Positions 1 through 9,262 of a stretch of DNA of 40,750 nucleotides are shown here, one piece after another. The stretch comes from an uncultured Atopobium sp. (GTDB taxonomy: Bacteria > Actinomycetota > Coriobacteriia > Coriobacteriales > Atopobiaceae). A program made the translations under genes and the position numbers. The notes beneath the pieces are model-generated. The model worked only from the letters and a program-made list of their open reading frames with translations. It did no database searches and was not told where the DNA came from. The first letter of the stretch is position 1, and the number at the start of each line of letters is the position of its first letter. The stretch lies in contig CAMXVQ010000005.1 in NCBI GenBank assembly GCA_947252455.1, forward strand, positions 1-40,750, read 5' to 3'.

Positions 1-688
1 TACTGGCTTAAATACAGGAGGCATGGGCGCGTATACGCCTGTTCCCTTCGTAACATCTGAACTGGTTCAGCAAACTATTACAACTATCGTTGAACCTACT
101 TTGTCGGCACTGCAACAAAGCGACGCTCAATTTAACGGAGTACTGTACACAGGACTTATGCTTACAAGCTCTGGCCCTTATGTTATAGAATTTAACGCCC
201 GTTTTGGTGACCCCGAAACGCAGGTTATCACATCGGTTTTGGATGAAGATACTGCATTGATGATAGCTGAGTTGCTTAGCGGCACAGATACCAAACGCTT
301 TGCCAAGGCACATGGTACATGCGTAGGAGTTGTTGTTGCTGCTGACGGCTATCCAAAATCTTATATAAAAAATATTCCACTCACGTCATTTAGTAATCCT
401 CCTTCTTCGATTGAATTGATTTATGCTGGAGTAAAGTCGGATACAACGTTAGATACACACGCAGATGCAACACCACGTGAAAAACTAGGACTAGAATCAA
501 GCGCAAAGTCAGGCGTAAACCATGGTGATCTGGTATCCGCAGGTGGTCGTATTCTTATGGCGCTTTCGCAAGCATCTAGCATTGCGCAAGCCCGAAAGCA
601 CGTCTATGACTACCTCGATTCGTTAGACCTTCCACATATGTTTTATCGTTCAGATATTGCACTTAAAGCTCAAAACAACAATGCATAG
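1..688 (+). CDS. purD: phosphoribosylamine--glycine ligase, C-terminal part (cut by left edge)
   Basis: This is GAR synthetase, which joins glycine to 5-phosphoribosylamine using ATP in the second step of purine synthesis. The reading frame is open from base 2, so the gene starts outside the window and only about 228 C-terminal residues are visible. The visible part begins with TGLNTGGMGAYTPVP, the conserved PurD segment in the ATP-grasp domain. It continues to YVIEFNARFGDPETQ, whose Glu and Asn are the usual Mg-ATP ligands. The end of the protein is a normal PurD C-terminal domain with a TAG stop. The next gene is convergent, and a hairpin lies between them. Identification is firm; the true start cannot be given. 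Confidence 0.95.
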   Translation, partial: TGLNTGGMGAYTPVPFVTSELVQQTITTIVEPTLSALQQSDAQFNGVLYTGLMLTSSGPYVIEFNARFGDPETQVITSVLDEDTALMIAELLSGTDTKRFAKAHGTCVGVVVAADGYPKSYIKNIPLTSFSNPPSSIELIYAGVKSDTTLDTHADATPREKLGLESSAKSGVNHGDLVSAGGRILMALSQASSIAQARKHVYDYLDSLDLPHMFYRSDIALKAQNNNA

Positions 689-706
689 AGTTTTTCTGCC
701 ATCTGA

Positions 707-735
707 TGCATAAAGTGTTTCTAACGTTTTATGCA
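707..735. terminator. inverted repeat between convergent purD and the polymerase gene
   Basis: TGCATAAA (707-714) and TTTATGCA (728-735) form a perfect 8-bp stem around a 12-base loop, just after the purD stop and before the end of the leftward polymerase gene. The position suits a shared terminator, but there is no strong T-run on either side. Confidence 0.4.
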
Positions 736-804
736 GCAATGGCATGCGGCGTATCTGACAACATGTACGCTTTATACGAAATGAGTAGCGTGTATATAAC
801 GTGT

Positions 805-2205
805 TTATGCATGATGACCTCCAATTTGTTGGTTTCTCTGTCTTCCTGTTGCGTGTGGCAATAAGCTTGTTCCTCGCAACAGGGAGTTTTTACCATATTT
901 ATGTTTGACGGCAAGCGTGGCATGTGCAAGTTTATATTCGTTAGTGTGCGATTCATCTCCTTCAAAAAGTGTTGGAGTAACTTGTGCTTGGGGCTTAAGA
1001 TTTCCCAGCGTAATGCAAATTTTGCGTATGAGACGATCTTTATCAACGCGTGTGTCCCACAACGTATCAAGAATTTGTTCTAGTATGCTGCGTGATGCTG
1101 TATGGTATGAAAGCGTATGAGAACAGTGAAGTGTGTGCTGACGACTTTTGAGATAAACAGAATCAATACTGTTTACCTGCACTAAGGACCTGTTGGTATA
1201 CATCACCTCAAGCGTAATGCACGAGCAGGTATTTCTTTCTTCAATAAGACGAAGACATGAGTCATAAATCATTTCTTTACAAATACTTTTTGCTTCTGCT
1301 TCGCTATAATCGCGCAGAAGTACCTGTCCATTTGATATCGACTGATGGTGTGGTTTGTATGCCTTGATTGAAGCTATGGTGCAAAAATCAAGGCCCCAAG
1401 CATGATGGATAAGCGTATGCGCGCCTATGCCAAATTCTCGCAACAGAATTTCATTGGGAATGCCACATACGCCATGCAGATCGAACACGCCATAACGTGC
1501 AAGTTTTTGAGCGGTGCTTGATCCTATGCCCCATATATCTGTCAGCGGTCTATGATGCCATATATCACGATAAAAGAGCGTTTTGGTAAGAATCCCCATA
1601 TGCGTGTTATTGTGTTTTGCGATAATATCCATGGCGATTTTTGCAAGAAACATATTGCTTCCAATACCCGCTGTTGCACAAATATGTTCTTGCTCATATA
1701 CGGCATCGATAAGCATTTGCGCAATTTGTTGTGACGACATGTTGTATCGTTTGATATATGGTGCAATATAGATAAAACACTCGTCTATTGAGTATGGAAA
1801 AATATCGCACGGTGCACAAAATTGTTCATAGATAGAGCGTATACGTGCAGAAACATCAACATAGTACTGCATGCGTGGTTTTACTTTTATATACGTTATG
1901 TCTTTAGGGATCTCGTATACTCTACAACGATTTCGTACACCTTGTGCTTTAAGCGCAGGTGTAACGGCTAAGCAGATGGTTCCTTCTCCGCGATCGGGAT
2001 CGGCAACTACCAAGTTGGTTGTAAATGGATTGAGTCCTCGATCGGCACATTCAACTGAAGCGTAAAAAGTTTTGAGATCAATGCACATATATGGTAGGGT
2101 GTCTATATGCTCATACGCTGCTTTTTGTGCGGATAGACCTTGTGTTGCTTTGGCATGTGCTTGGGATGTGGCATTAAAAGGAATGTATCCTGCAAGTGTG
2201 AACAC
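805..2205 (-). CDS. Y-family (UmuC/DinB-like) translesion DNA polymerase
   Basis: This is an error-prone polymerase that copies past damaged bases. It has 466 residues. The first catalytic Asp is in CIDLKTFYASVE (about residue 43) and the Asp-Glu pair is in YSIDECF (141-142). A helix-hairpin-helix region follows (about 218-250, DIWGIGSSTAQKL), then a little-finger domain. CIDLKTFYASVE is closer to Gram-positive UvrX/YqjW polymerases than to classic DinB. The GTG start at 2205 is chosen because AAGGAG lies 5 bases upstream; this leaves about 38 residues before the usual start of the palm domain. Two degenerate LexA-type boxes upstream suggest SOS control. The gene stands alone, convergent with purD. 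Assignment to the family is firm, to a named paralogue not. Confidence 0.88.
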   Translation of the reverse strand: MFTLAGYIPFNATSQAHAKATQGLSAQKAAYEHIDTLPYMCIDLKTFYASVECADRGLNPFTTNLVVADPDRGEGTICLAVTPALKAQGVRNRCRVYEIPKDITYIKVKPRMQYYVDVSARIRSIYEQFCAPCDIFPYSIDECFIYIAPYIKRYNMSSQQIAQMLIDAVYEQEHICATAGIGSNMFLAKIAMDIIAKHNNTHMGILTKTLFYRDIWHHRPLTDIWGIGSSTAQKLARYGVFDLHGVCGIPNEILLREFGIGAHTLIHHAWGLDFCTIASIKAYKPHHQSISNGQVLLRDYSEAEAKSICKEMIYDSCLRLIEERNTCSCITLEVMYTNRSLVQVNSIDSVYLKSRQHTLHCSHTLSYHTASRSILEQILDTLWDTRVDKDRLIRKICITLGNLKPQAQVTPTLFEGDESHTNEYKLAHATLAVKHKYGKNSLLRGTSLLPHATGRQRNQQIGGHHA

Positions 2206-2232
2206 CGAGACTCCTTAGAACAAAAGTTCGTA

Positions 2233-2263
2233 AAACATGTGTTCTAGTATAGAACGCATGTAC
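2233..2263 (-). promoter_or_regulatory. two candidate LexA/SOS boxes upstream of the Y-family polymerase
   Basis: Read on the minus strand, 2233-2244 is GAACACATGTTT and 2252-2263 is GTACATGCGTTC. Each has one mismatch to the Gram-positive LexA core GAAC-N4-GTTC. They lie about 28 and 47 bases before the GTG start. The match is by eye; no promoter hexamers were assigned with confidence. Confidence 0.4.
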
Positions 2264-2385
2264 GATAAAAGCAAGTCTCATTACGTGTTATATATGTGTG
2301 CAAATATACCTACAAGCCATGGGTTTGCCAAACACTGACGCCTTGGCATAATTTCTTGGGCTATACCTCGTCTACGTGCACATAT

Positions 2386-2410
2386 AATTATTTAGCTGCG
2401 CTAAATAATT
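2386..2410 (-). terminator. AT-rich perfect hairpin at the end of the rlmI-like gene
   Basis: AATTATTTAG (2386-2395) and CTAAATAATT (2401-2410) are a perfect 10-bp inverted repeat with a 5-base loop. The arm nearer the gene contains its TAG stop. The stem is AT-rich and lacks a U-run, so it is a weak terminator or a 3'-end stabiliser. Confidence 0.35.
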
Positions 2411-3693
2411 TGAAAGATGAAAAAATCCAAATAATGAGTTTCGGGCATACCCCATATAATAGGATGGTCGCACGCCTGTTGCCGCGCTTCAATTTGTCTG
2501 AGTGTAACGTGTGCTTGTTGTGCTGCACTTTGAAGTACGTCTTGCAAAAGTTTTGTTGACATAAAGTGACTACAACTACACGTGGCTAGATATCCGCCAC
2601 GTGGCAGAAGTTTCATGGCGTGGTAATTGATTTCTTTGTAGCCTCGCATAGCCGAAGAAATGGTGTTCCTACTTTTAGTAAACGCAGGAGGATCAAGAAT
2701 AATTACATCAAAAGGGCCGCCTTCGGCATGTGCATAGGTTTTATCCTGCGCCAATTTACGCAGATAGTCCAGGACATCTGCACAGCTACAGTGCACGATA
2801 TGTTCAACATGGTTAAGGCGCGCATTTTCTTGAGCCAGTTTAAGCGCAAGCTCGCTAATATCAACCGCTCGAACAGTTTTTGCTCCTGCAACGGCTGCAT
2901 TAAGGGCAAATGGTCCAACGTGTGAGAAGCAGTCTAACACTCGTTTACCTGCACATATGCTACGGATTGCCCGTCTGTTGTATTTTTGATCCAGAAAAAA
3001 TCCCGTTTTTTGACTGTTTTCTACATCAACAGAAAAAGCTATTCCATTTTCGTGCATAATAAGCTGCGATGAAGTAGGTACGCTAAGCGCAGGCGCCAAT
3101 TTGGTATACCAGCCTTTATAAAGTGTTAAGCCTTCTTTGGTTCGCACAGGCGAATCGCAGCGTTCATACAACGCACGGATGTCCTCGCCAGCCTCGTGCA
3201 AAACTTCAACAACAAGTCGATAGAGCAGATCCTTTATACGCTCAACACCAACGGTGGTAATTTGACATACCAAAACACTTTCATATCTGTCGACGATAAG
3301 CCCAGGGATCCCGTCTGCTTCGGAAAAAATAACGCGGCAGCAGTGCGTATCGTCGGTATGAGGAAGGCTTTGTTCTTTCATGCAGCTTACGCGGTATTGC
3401 CATGCCCACATAATGCGACGTTTCCAAAACGCTTCGTCAAAACGATCATTAGCGTTTGTGCTTACCATACGCAGACGAATGGTACTGTTTTGAGAAAGAA
3501 ACGCCGTGCCTCGATACGTTCCGTTTTCTTCGCAAACATCTACCAGCGAAGCATTTTCCACCGTTTGTGTAGTCTTATCACGTGCTTCAATTTTTATAAC
3601 CTCGTCAGCATAAACCCAGCTAAATCCATCTTTAAGCGCACGAGTGGCCTTTTTGGTAATAGTGGCTACGGGGTATGTTCTCATTTGTTTCAT
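2401..3693 (-). CDS. rlmI: class I SAM-dependent rRNA (cytosine-C5) methyltransferase, RlmI family
   Basis: The protein (430 residues) has the RlmI architecture: an N-terminal PUA-like RNA-binding domain, a middle EEHxL-like segment and a C-terminal Rossmann methyltransferase domain. Visible motifs are LDCFSHVGPFAL (SAM-binding motif I, from about 253), VDIS (278-281), DPPAF (334-338) and TCSCSHF (371-377), which carries the cysteines used in C5 methylation. E. coli RlmI methylates C1962 of 23S rRNA; the exact target here is inferred. The ATG at 3693 has AAGGAG 5 bases upstream. The gene is leftward and in tandem with the polymerase gene, 195 bases before it, so it is probably a separate unit. 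Confidence 0.85.
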   Translation of the reverse strand: MKQMRTYPVATITKKATRALKDGFSWVYADEVIKIEARDKTTQTVENASLVDVCEENGTYRGTAFLSQNSTIRLRMVSTNANDRFDEAFWKRRIMWAWQYRVSCMKEQSLPHTDDTHCCRVIFSEADGIPGLIVDRYESVLVCQITTVGVERIKDLLYRLVVEVLHEAGEDIRALYERCDSPVRTKEGLTLYKGWYTKLAPALSVPTSSQLIMHENGIAFSVDVENSQKTGFFLDQKYNRRAIRSICAGKRVLDCFSHVGPFALNAAVAGAKTVRAVDISELALKLAQENARLNHVEHIVHCSCADVLDYLRKLAQDKTYAHAEGGPFDVIILDPPAFTKSRNTISSAMRGYKEINYHAMKLLPRGGYLATCSCSHFMSTKLLQDVLQSAAQQAHVTLRQIEARQQACDHPIIWGMPETHYLDFFIFQII

Positions 3694-3790
3694 CGGTGCT
3701 CCTTGGATGTGTCTGTTACATGCGTGTGAGGCAATGTTTAATAATTCAAGTAATACTCATAATCAACGGTTTATCCATCAGGACAAAACG

Positions 3791-4399
3791 TTATGCATTA
3801 TCCCAAATTCGATGTGTAAAAACACCGTCTTCATAGATACCATAACTATGCGTGCCGTCTTTAGGAAGGCCAACGCTGCCTGGATTAAAACACCATATAC
3901 CTGGGTATGCTGTGCTTTCCTCGTTAATTTTTTTGTGAGTATGGCCAAATATCAACGCGCTTCCCTGTGGAAGAGCTGGCATATGATCACAAGAATTATG
4001 AAAGCCTGCTCCCCATTTATGTCCGTGCGTGCAAAAGAGTGCGCGACCTTGTATGAGCTTGCCGTGCTCGTTTGTGCGCTGAATCTTGGTGCCAATATCG
4101 CTATCAAGAGTTTGATCCCATAAAATGTTATATTCTGCTAAACAAGGAAATTCCAAAACCCATTGGTCTACCTCTGCTTCGCAGTTACCGCGCACTACAA
4201 TAAGCTGTTCTTTAATTGAATTAAGCATAGCAATAACTTCTTTATGATTATAATCAGCAGGAAGATTATTACGCGGACCGTGATAGAGCAAATCGCCCAA
4301 CAATATAACGCGATCAGGTTGATGTTGGTCAAGCTCATCAATTAAGCGGCGACACCATTGAGCGGCACCATGTATATCCGATGCAATAACGAGCTTCAT
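3791..4399 (-). CDS. yfcE: YfcE-type metallophosphodiesterase
   Basis: This is a small calcineurin-like phosphodiesterase of 202 residues. It has the complete metal-site series: SDIHG (Asp8, His10), LGDLLYHGPRN, RGNCE, THGH and GHTHK. The order and the segment GDLLYHGPRN closely follow E. coli YfcE, a Mn-dependent enzyme that splits phosphodiester model substrates and whose natural substrate is unclear. The ATG at 4399 was preferred over an upstream start that would add 21 residues, because GGAG stands 8 bases before it and the protein then begins directly with the first beta strand. It is transcribed away from dnaK and shares a 348-base intergenic region with it. Confidence 0.85.
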   Translation of the reverse strand: MKLVIASDIHGAAQWCRRLIDELDQHQPDRVILLGDLLYHGPRNNLPADYNHKEVIAMLNSIKEQLIVVRGNCEAEVDQWVLEFPCLAEYNILWDQTLDSDIGTKIQRTNEHGKLIQGRALFCTHGHKWGAGFHNSCDHMPALPQGSALIFGHTHKKINEESTAYPGIWCFNPGSVGLPKDGTHSYGIYEDGVFTHRIWDNA

Positions 4400-4747
4400 A
4401 AAATCATCTCCATAAATTTGATGAGTGTGCGCACGCAAATTAACACACACAACTTGTATCAAGTGTACTACAACTGTATTGTGACCTGTGCAAATACAAA
4501 ACGTATTCAGGAAGAAACTCTCACGCGCCTATGCTCAGATATGAAGGAGCGACATATAATATCTATGATATGTGGAGATATAAAAAATCTAGTATGAATA
4601 CACTTAGATTATGTATAGTATTCATATATAGAGGGAACAATTCTGATAGTGCGTGAGAAGCGCACCTTTAACGAAATGTAAAACATGCACGATATCCATA
4701 CAAAGCGTATGTGTGCTTGTGCATGTCATGATGAAAGGATACCAGCT
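4400..4747. other. divergent intergenic region between yfcE and dnaK
   Basis: No gene is visible. The region holds a small inverted repeat ACTTG-TAT-CAAGT (4452-4464) near yfcE, a TATAAT hexamer (4555-4560) that may be a dnaK promoter, an ACATAT/ATATGT repeat around 4552-4573, and the heat-shock element listed separately. No CIRCE site (TTAGCACTC-N9-GAGTGCTAA) is present. An ATG at 4685 in the dnaK frame lacks a convincing ribosome binding site. Confidence 0.5.
4585..4626 (+). promoter_or_regulatory. heat-shock operator/promoter element of dnaK
   Basis: The 33 bases at 4585-4617 are identical at 31 positions to 9132-9164 before clpB. Within it are CTA (4589-4591), 13 bases, then TAGATT (4605-4610), the spacing also seen before hsp20. 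Around it is a further perfect 9-bp inverted repeat, TATGAATAC (4593-4601) and GTATTCATA (4618-4626), found only at dnaK. TATAGT (4614-4619) could be a -10. HspR, encoded in the same operon, is the natural candidate regulator, although the sequence is not the canonical CTTGAGT-N7-ACTCAAG. Confidence 0.6.
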
Positions 4748-6661
<1,914 letters not shown>

Positions 6662-6686
6662 GCGTTATACGCATAGCTAGTAGCCG

Positions 6687-6713
6687 GGGCAGTACACAAT
6701 TTCTGTACTGCCC
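6687..6713 (+). terminator. strong hairpin between dnaK and grpE
   Basis: GGGCAGTACA (6687-6696) and TGTACTGCCC (6704-6713) form a perfect 10-bp stem with a 7-base loop. There is no T-run and grpE follows closely, so it is more likely an mRNA processing or stability element, or a partial attenuator that leaves dnaK more abundant than the co-chaperones. Confidence 0.55.
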
Positions 6714-6740
6714 TCTATACCATAAGGAGGTAGAACGTCT

Positions 6741-7580
6741 ATGATGCCTAAAGATGAAAAACAGGATTTCTCGCACGGAGGTGCAGCAGACGCATCTCAA
6801 CAGATGCCTCACAGTCATCATGATATCCCATCTGCACATAAGTCTGATGATAAAACACCTGCTCAAGCTTGTAGTTCGTGTGATTCTGCTGCGCACGGTA
6901 CAGAACATGTAGATGCGTGTTCCGATGAGGACGCTACCGTAGCCGCAGCTATTGCTGCAGGTGAAAAAGCTGCGTGTGAAGACATTAAGGCAGACTTTGA
7001 CAAGCTTAAAAAAGAGCATGACGAACTTTCTGGGCAATTAGAAGATTTACAAGACACACTTGACGCAAAGTCCAAAGAGGCAGCGGCGGCAAATCAAAAA
7101 TTTATGCGCCTGCAAGCAGATTGGGATAATTACAGAAGGCGCACAGCCCAGGAACGTTTGGACGAGCAAGCGCGCGCAGCCGAAAAACTGGTTCTAAGTC
7201 TTTTACCTGTTATTGATGACATGGAGCGTGCAGCTAATCATGCAGCTTCGTTGGATAACAAGGATGATAACTTTACACAGTTTTTGGATGGTATTTCCCA
7301 AGTTCACGATAAAATGCTTGCAATTTTGGCAAAAGAAGGCGTTGAGGTTATTGATCCTGCAGGTAAAGCCTTTGATCCTTTGATTCATCAAGCAGTGGGC
7401 AGACAAGAAAATAAAGATGCCTATGCCGATACAGTTGCCGATGTATATCAAAAAGGTTATCGCATGGGTGGAAAAGTAATTCGCAATGCTATGGTTACGG
7501 TGACGTTTGGAGGCCCTGCTCGTCCTGCAGATACTCAAGACGACGCAACCAGCTCAGATGGTGCTTCTGAACAAGCATAG
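6741..7580 (+). CDS. grpE: nucleotide exchange factor GrpE with long N-terminal extension
   Basis: GrpE releases ADP from DnaK and so resets the chaperone cycle. It has 279 residues against about 200 in E. coli. The core is recognisable: a coiled coil from about residue 88 (KLKKEHDELSGQLEDLQD), FMRLQADWDNYRRRT, then the C-terminal four-helix and beta region ending near VITVTFG-type sequence (VRNAMVTVTFGGP here reads VIRNAMVTVTFGG). The first 75 or so residues are acidic and rich in His and Cys (HSHH, ACSSC) and are not part of the standard fold. Two ATG codons lie in tandem; the first is 10 bases after AAGGAGG. Second gene of the heat-shock operon. Confidence 0.95.
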   Translation: MMPKDEKQDFSHGGAADASQQMPHSHHDIPSAHKSDDKTPAQACSSCDSAAHGTEHVDACSDEDATVAAAIAAGEKAACEDIKADFDKLKKEHDELSGQLEDLQDTLDAKSKEAAAANQKFMRLQADWDNYRRRTAQERLDEQARAAEKLVLSLLPVIDDMERAANHAASLDNKDDNFTQFLDGISQVHDKMLAILAKEGVEVIDPAGKAFDPLIHQAVGRQENKDAYADTVADVYQKGYRMGGKVIRNAMVTVTFGGPARPADTQDDATSSDGASEQA

Positions 7581-7622
7581 TGTGCTCAACCCTTGAATTG
7601 TTGAAAGGAGGCGCTTGTCAAA

Positions 7623-8606
7623 ATGGCGCAAAGAAGTTATTACGATATTTTAGGCGTACAAAAAAGCGCCACCGATCAAGATATTCGTCGGGCATTTCGT
7701 AAATTAGCAGCAAAATATCACCCCGATGCTGGCGGAGACGAAAAAAAATTTAAAGAGATCAGCGAGGCTTATACAACGCTTTCAGATAAAAACAAGCGTC
7801 GTGAGTATGATCAGATGTTGCAATTTGGTGGAATTGGCGGTTCGGGTTTTGGGTCCTACGCTTCTGGTGGGCACGGCTCGTCATATGCGTATACAGCCAA
7901 TATGGGCAACTGGAATGATGTTTTTACTAACATTCGTAATGGTAATGGTGCATTTTCAGATTTTGATTTTTCAAGTATTTTTGGGAATGCAGCAGGCTCA
8001 TCAGGCTATACGCAACGCAGTGCCAAGGGTAGAGATCTAACGTTGTCTCTTACATTGAGCGCGCAACAGGCATATAACGGTTGTACACAGCGTGTGCGTT
8101 TTACGATTCCATCTACTAAAGAAAGTCAAACGTTAGAGGTAAAAGTTCCTGCTGGTGCTCAAAATGGCGGCAAGCTGCGGTATCGCGGTCGGGGAGAATA
8201 TGGCATCGGTACCGGCGAACGTGGAGATCTTGTTATTACCACTTCTGTTTCGGATGATCCGCTTTTCCATCGCGATGGCGCAGATGTTCATATGGAGCTT
8301 CCTATTAGTATATATGAAGCCATATTGGGCGCCCATATAGACATTCCAACTCCTGATGGTGCCGAGCTTCGTCTTAAAATTCCCGCAGGTACACAAGACG
8401 GCAAGACATTTAGATTCAAAGACTTGGGTGCATGCGTACCTAAGAAAAAAGGTGCACGTGGCTCGCTTTTTGTTAGTGTGCGTGTAAAAATTCCTACGTA
8501 TCTTTCTGCAAAAGAGCGTGAAACTTTTGAGCGTTTGCGTGATAATGATATGCAAGACTACAGAAAGGACGTGCGTGAGCATGGAGACGCGTGGAAAAAG
8601 CGCTAA
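7623..8606 (+). CDS. dnaJ: DnaJ/CbpA-type Hsp40 co-chaperone lacking the zinc-finger domain
   Basis: This Hsp40 delivers substrates to DnaK and stimulates its ATPase. The J domain (residues 1-70) has His-Pro-Asp at 33-35. A Gly/Phe/Ser-rich linker follows (about 75-140), then two C-terminal beta domains with PAGAQNGGKLRYRGRG and IPAGTQDGKTFRFK. No CxxCxGxG repeats are present, so this is the class II (CbpA-like) layout, although the gene sits where actinobacteria usually keep a class I dnaJ. Length is 327 residues. AAAGGAGG precedes the ATG. The 3' end overlaps hspR, implying translational coupling. Confidence 0.93.
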   Translation: MAQRSYYDILGVQKSATDQDIRRAFRKLAAKYHPDAGGDEKKFKEISEAYTTLSDKNKRREYDQMLQFGGIGGSGFGSYASGGHGSSYAYTANMGNWNDVFTNIRNGNGAFSDFDFSSIFGNAAGSSGYTQRSAKGRDLTLSLTLSAQQAYNGCTQRVRFTIPSTKESQTLEVKVPAGAQNGGKLRYRGRGEYGIGTGERGDLVITTSVSDDPLFHRDGADVHMELPISIYEAILGAHIDIPTPDGAELRLKIPAGTQDGKTFRFKDLGACVPKKKGARGSLFVSVRVKIPTYLSAKERETFERLRDNDMQDYRKDVREHGDAWKKR

Positions 8607-9006
8607 AGATAAGCCGTTATACATGATCAGTGTTGCAGCCGAACTTACTGGCATGCATCCGCAAACACTTCGTGTCTATGAACAAAAAGGTCTTGTAAAT
8701 CCTGGTCGTTCACGCGGAAATACGCGTTTGTATTCTGCTAACGATATAGAGCGCTTAAATCTTATCAGCAAACTCACCGATGAAGGTATTAATCTTGCAG
8801 GTGTGGTTCGTATTTTGGATATGCGTGAGCGCTCCGTTGCTCGTGATGAAGAAAACGATGCATTGCGCAAACGCATACGCGCGCTTGAAGATGAAGTCCA
8901 CGAGCTGCGTATGCGCGAGCGTATAACCGCGCTTGCTCGCTATGATTCTAATAATCCCGAAACAATTATGCGTGGTTTATTATCTGGAGATACTCGAGAC
9001 GCGTGA
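8575..9006 (+). CDS. hspR: MerR-family heat-shock repressor HspR
   Basis: HspR is the actinobacterial repressor of the dnaK operon and clpB and is thought to bind DNA together with DnaK, giving feedback control. The protein (143 residues) opens with a MerR winged helix: MISVAAELTGMHPQTLRVYE, then NTRLYSANDIERL. A coiled coil follows (about residues 90-125). The GTG at 8575 is 5 bases after AAAGGA; an ATG at 8581 is equally conserved but 11 bases away, so the first two residues are uncertain. It overlaps the dnaJ 3' end by about 30 bases. Last gene of the operon, followed by a terminator. Confidence 0.93.
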   Translation: MSMETRGKSAKDKPLYMISVAAELTGMHPQTLRVYEQKGLVNPGRSRGNTRLYSANDIERLNLISKLTDEGINLAGVVRILDMRERSVARDEENDALRKRIRALEDEVHELRMRERITALARYDSNNPETIMRGLLSGDTRDA

Positions 9007-9050
9007 TATAAACCATTTGGTGTGCGCGTAAGCTAAAGCTAGACTTTACT

Positions 9051-9094
9051 GTGTTCTATTCGCGGGTAGAACACGCCTTTTCCTTTTATTTTTT
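9051..9094 (+). terminator. Rho-independent terminator of the dnaK operon
   Basis: GTGTTCTA (9051-9058) pairs with TAGAACAC (9067-9074) around an 8-base loop. A T-rich run (CCTTTTCCTTTTATTTTTT-like, to 9094) follows. Confidence 0.8.
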
Positions 9095-9131
9095 GCGTAA
9101 TTTCTTACTTGTAGGATATGTGTAGACCTAT

Positions 9132-9164
9132 AAATCTAATATGAATACACTTAGATAATGTATA
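9132..9164 (+). promoter_or_regulatory. heat-shock operator/promoter element of clpB
   Basis: These 33 bases match the dnaK upstream element (4585-4617) at 31 positions, including CTA (9136-9138), a 13-base gap and TAGAT (9152-9156). TATAAA (9161-9166) at the end may be the -10. The outer 9-bp inverted repeat seen at dnaK is incomplete here: only the left arm TATGAATAC is present. The element lies 99 bases before the clpB ATG. Confidence 0.6.
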
Positions 9165-9262
9165 AAGTAAGACTTAAGGGTAATACTTCTTAACAGAGAT
9201 TGAGCCACGCGCTCAATCGTATAAAACAAATATTCGTAAATTTCATGAAAGAGGTGGTATGT

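Noticed and set aside
4400..4747. CIRCE (HrcA) site upstream of dnaK
   Set aside because: No TTAGCACTC-N9-GAGTGCTAA or near version is present in the region, and the operon carries hspR instead.
4685..4747. Longer dnaK start adding 21 Cys/His-rich residues
   Set aside because: No ribosome binding site, and DnaK proteins begin at MSKVLGIDLGTTNS.
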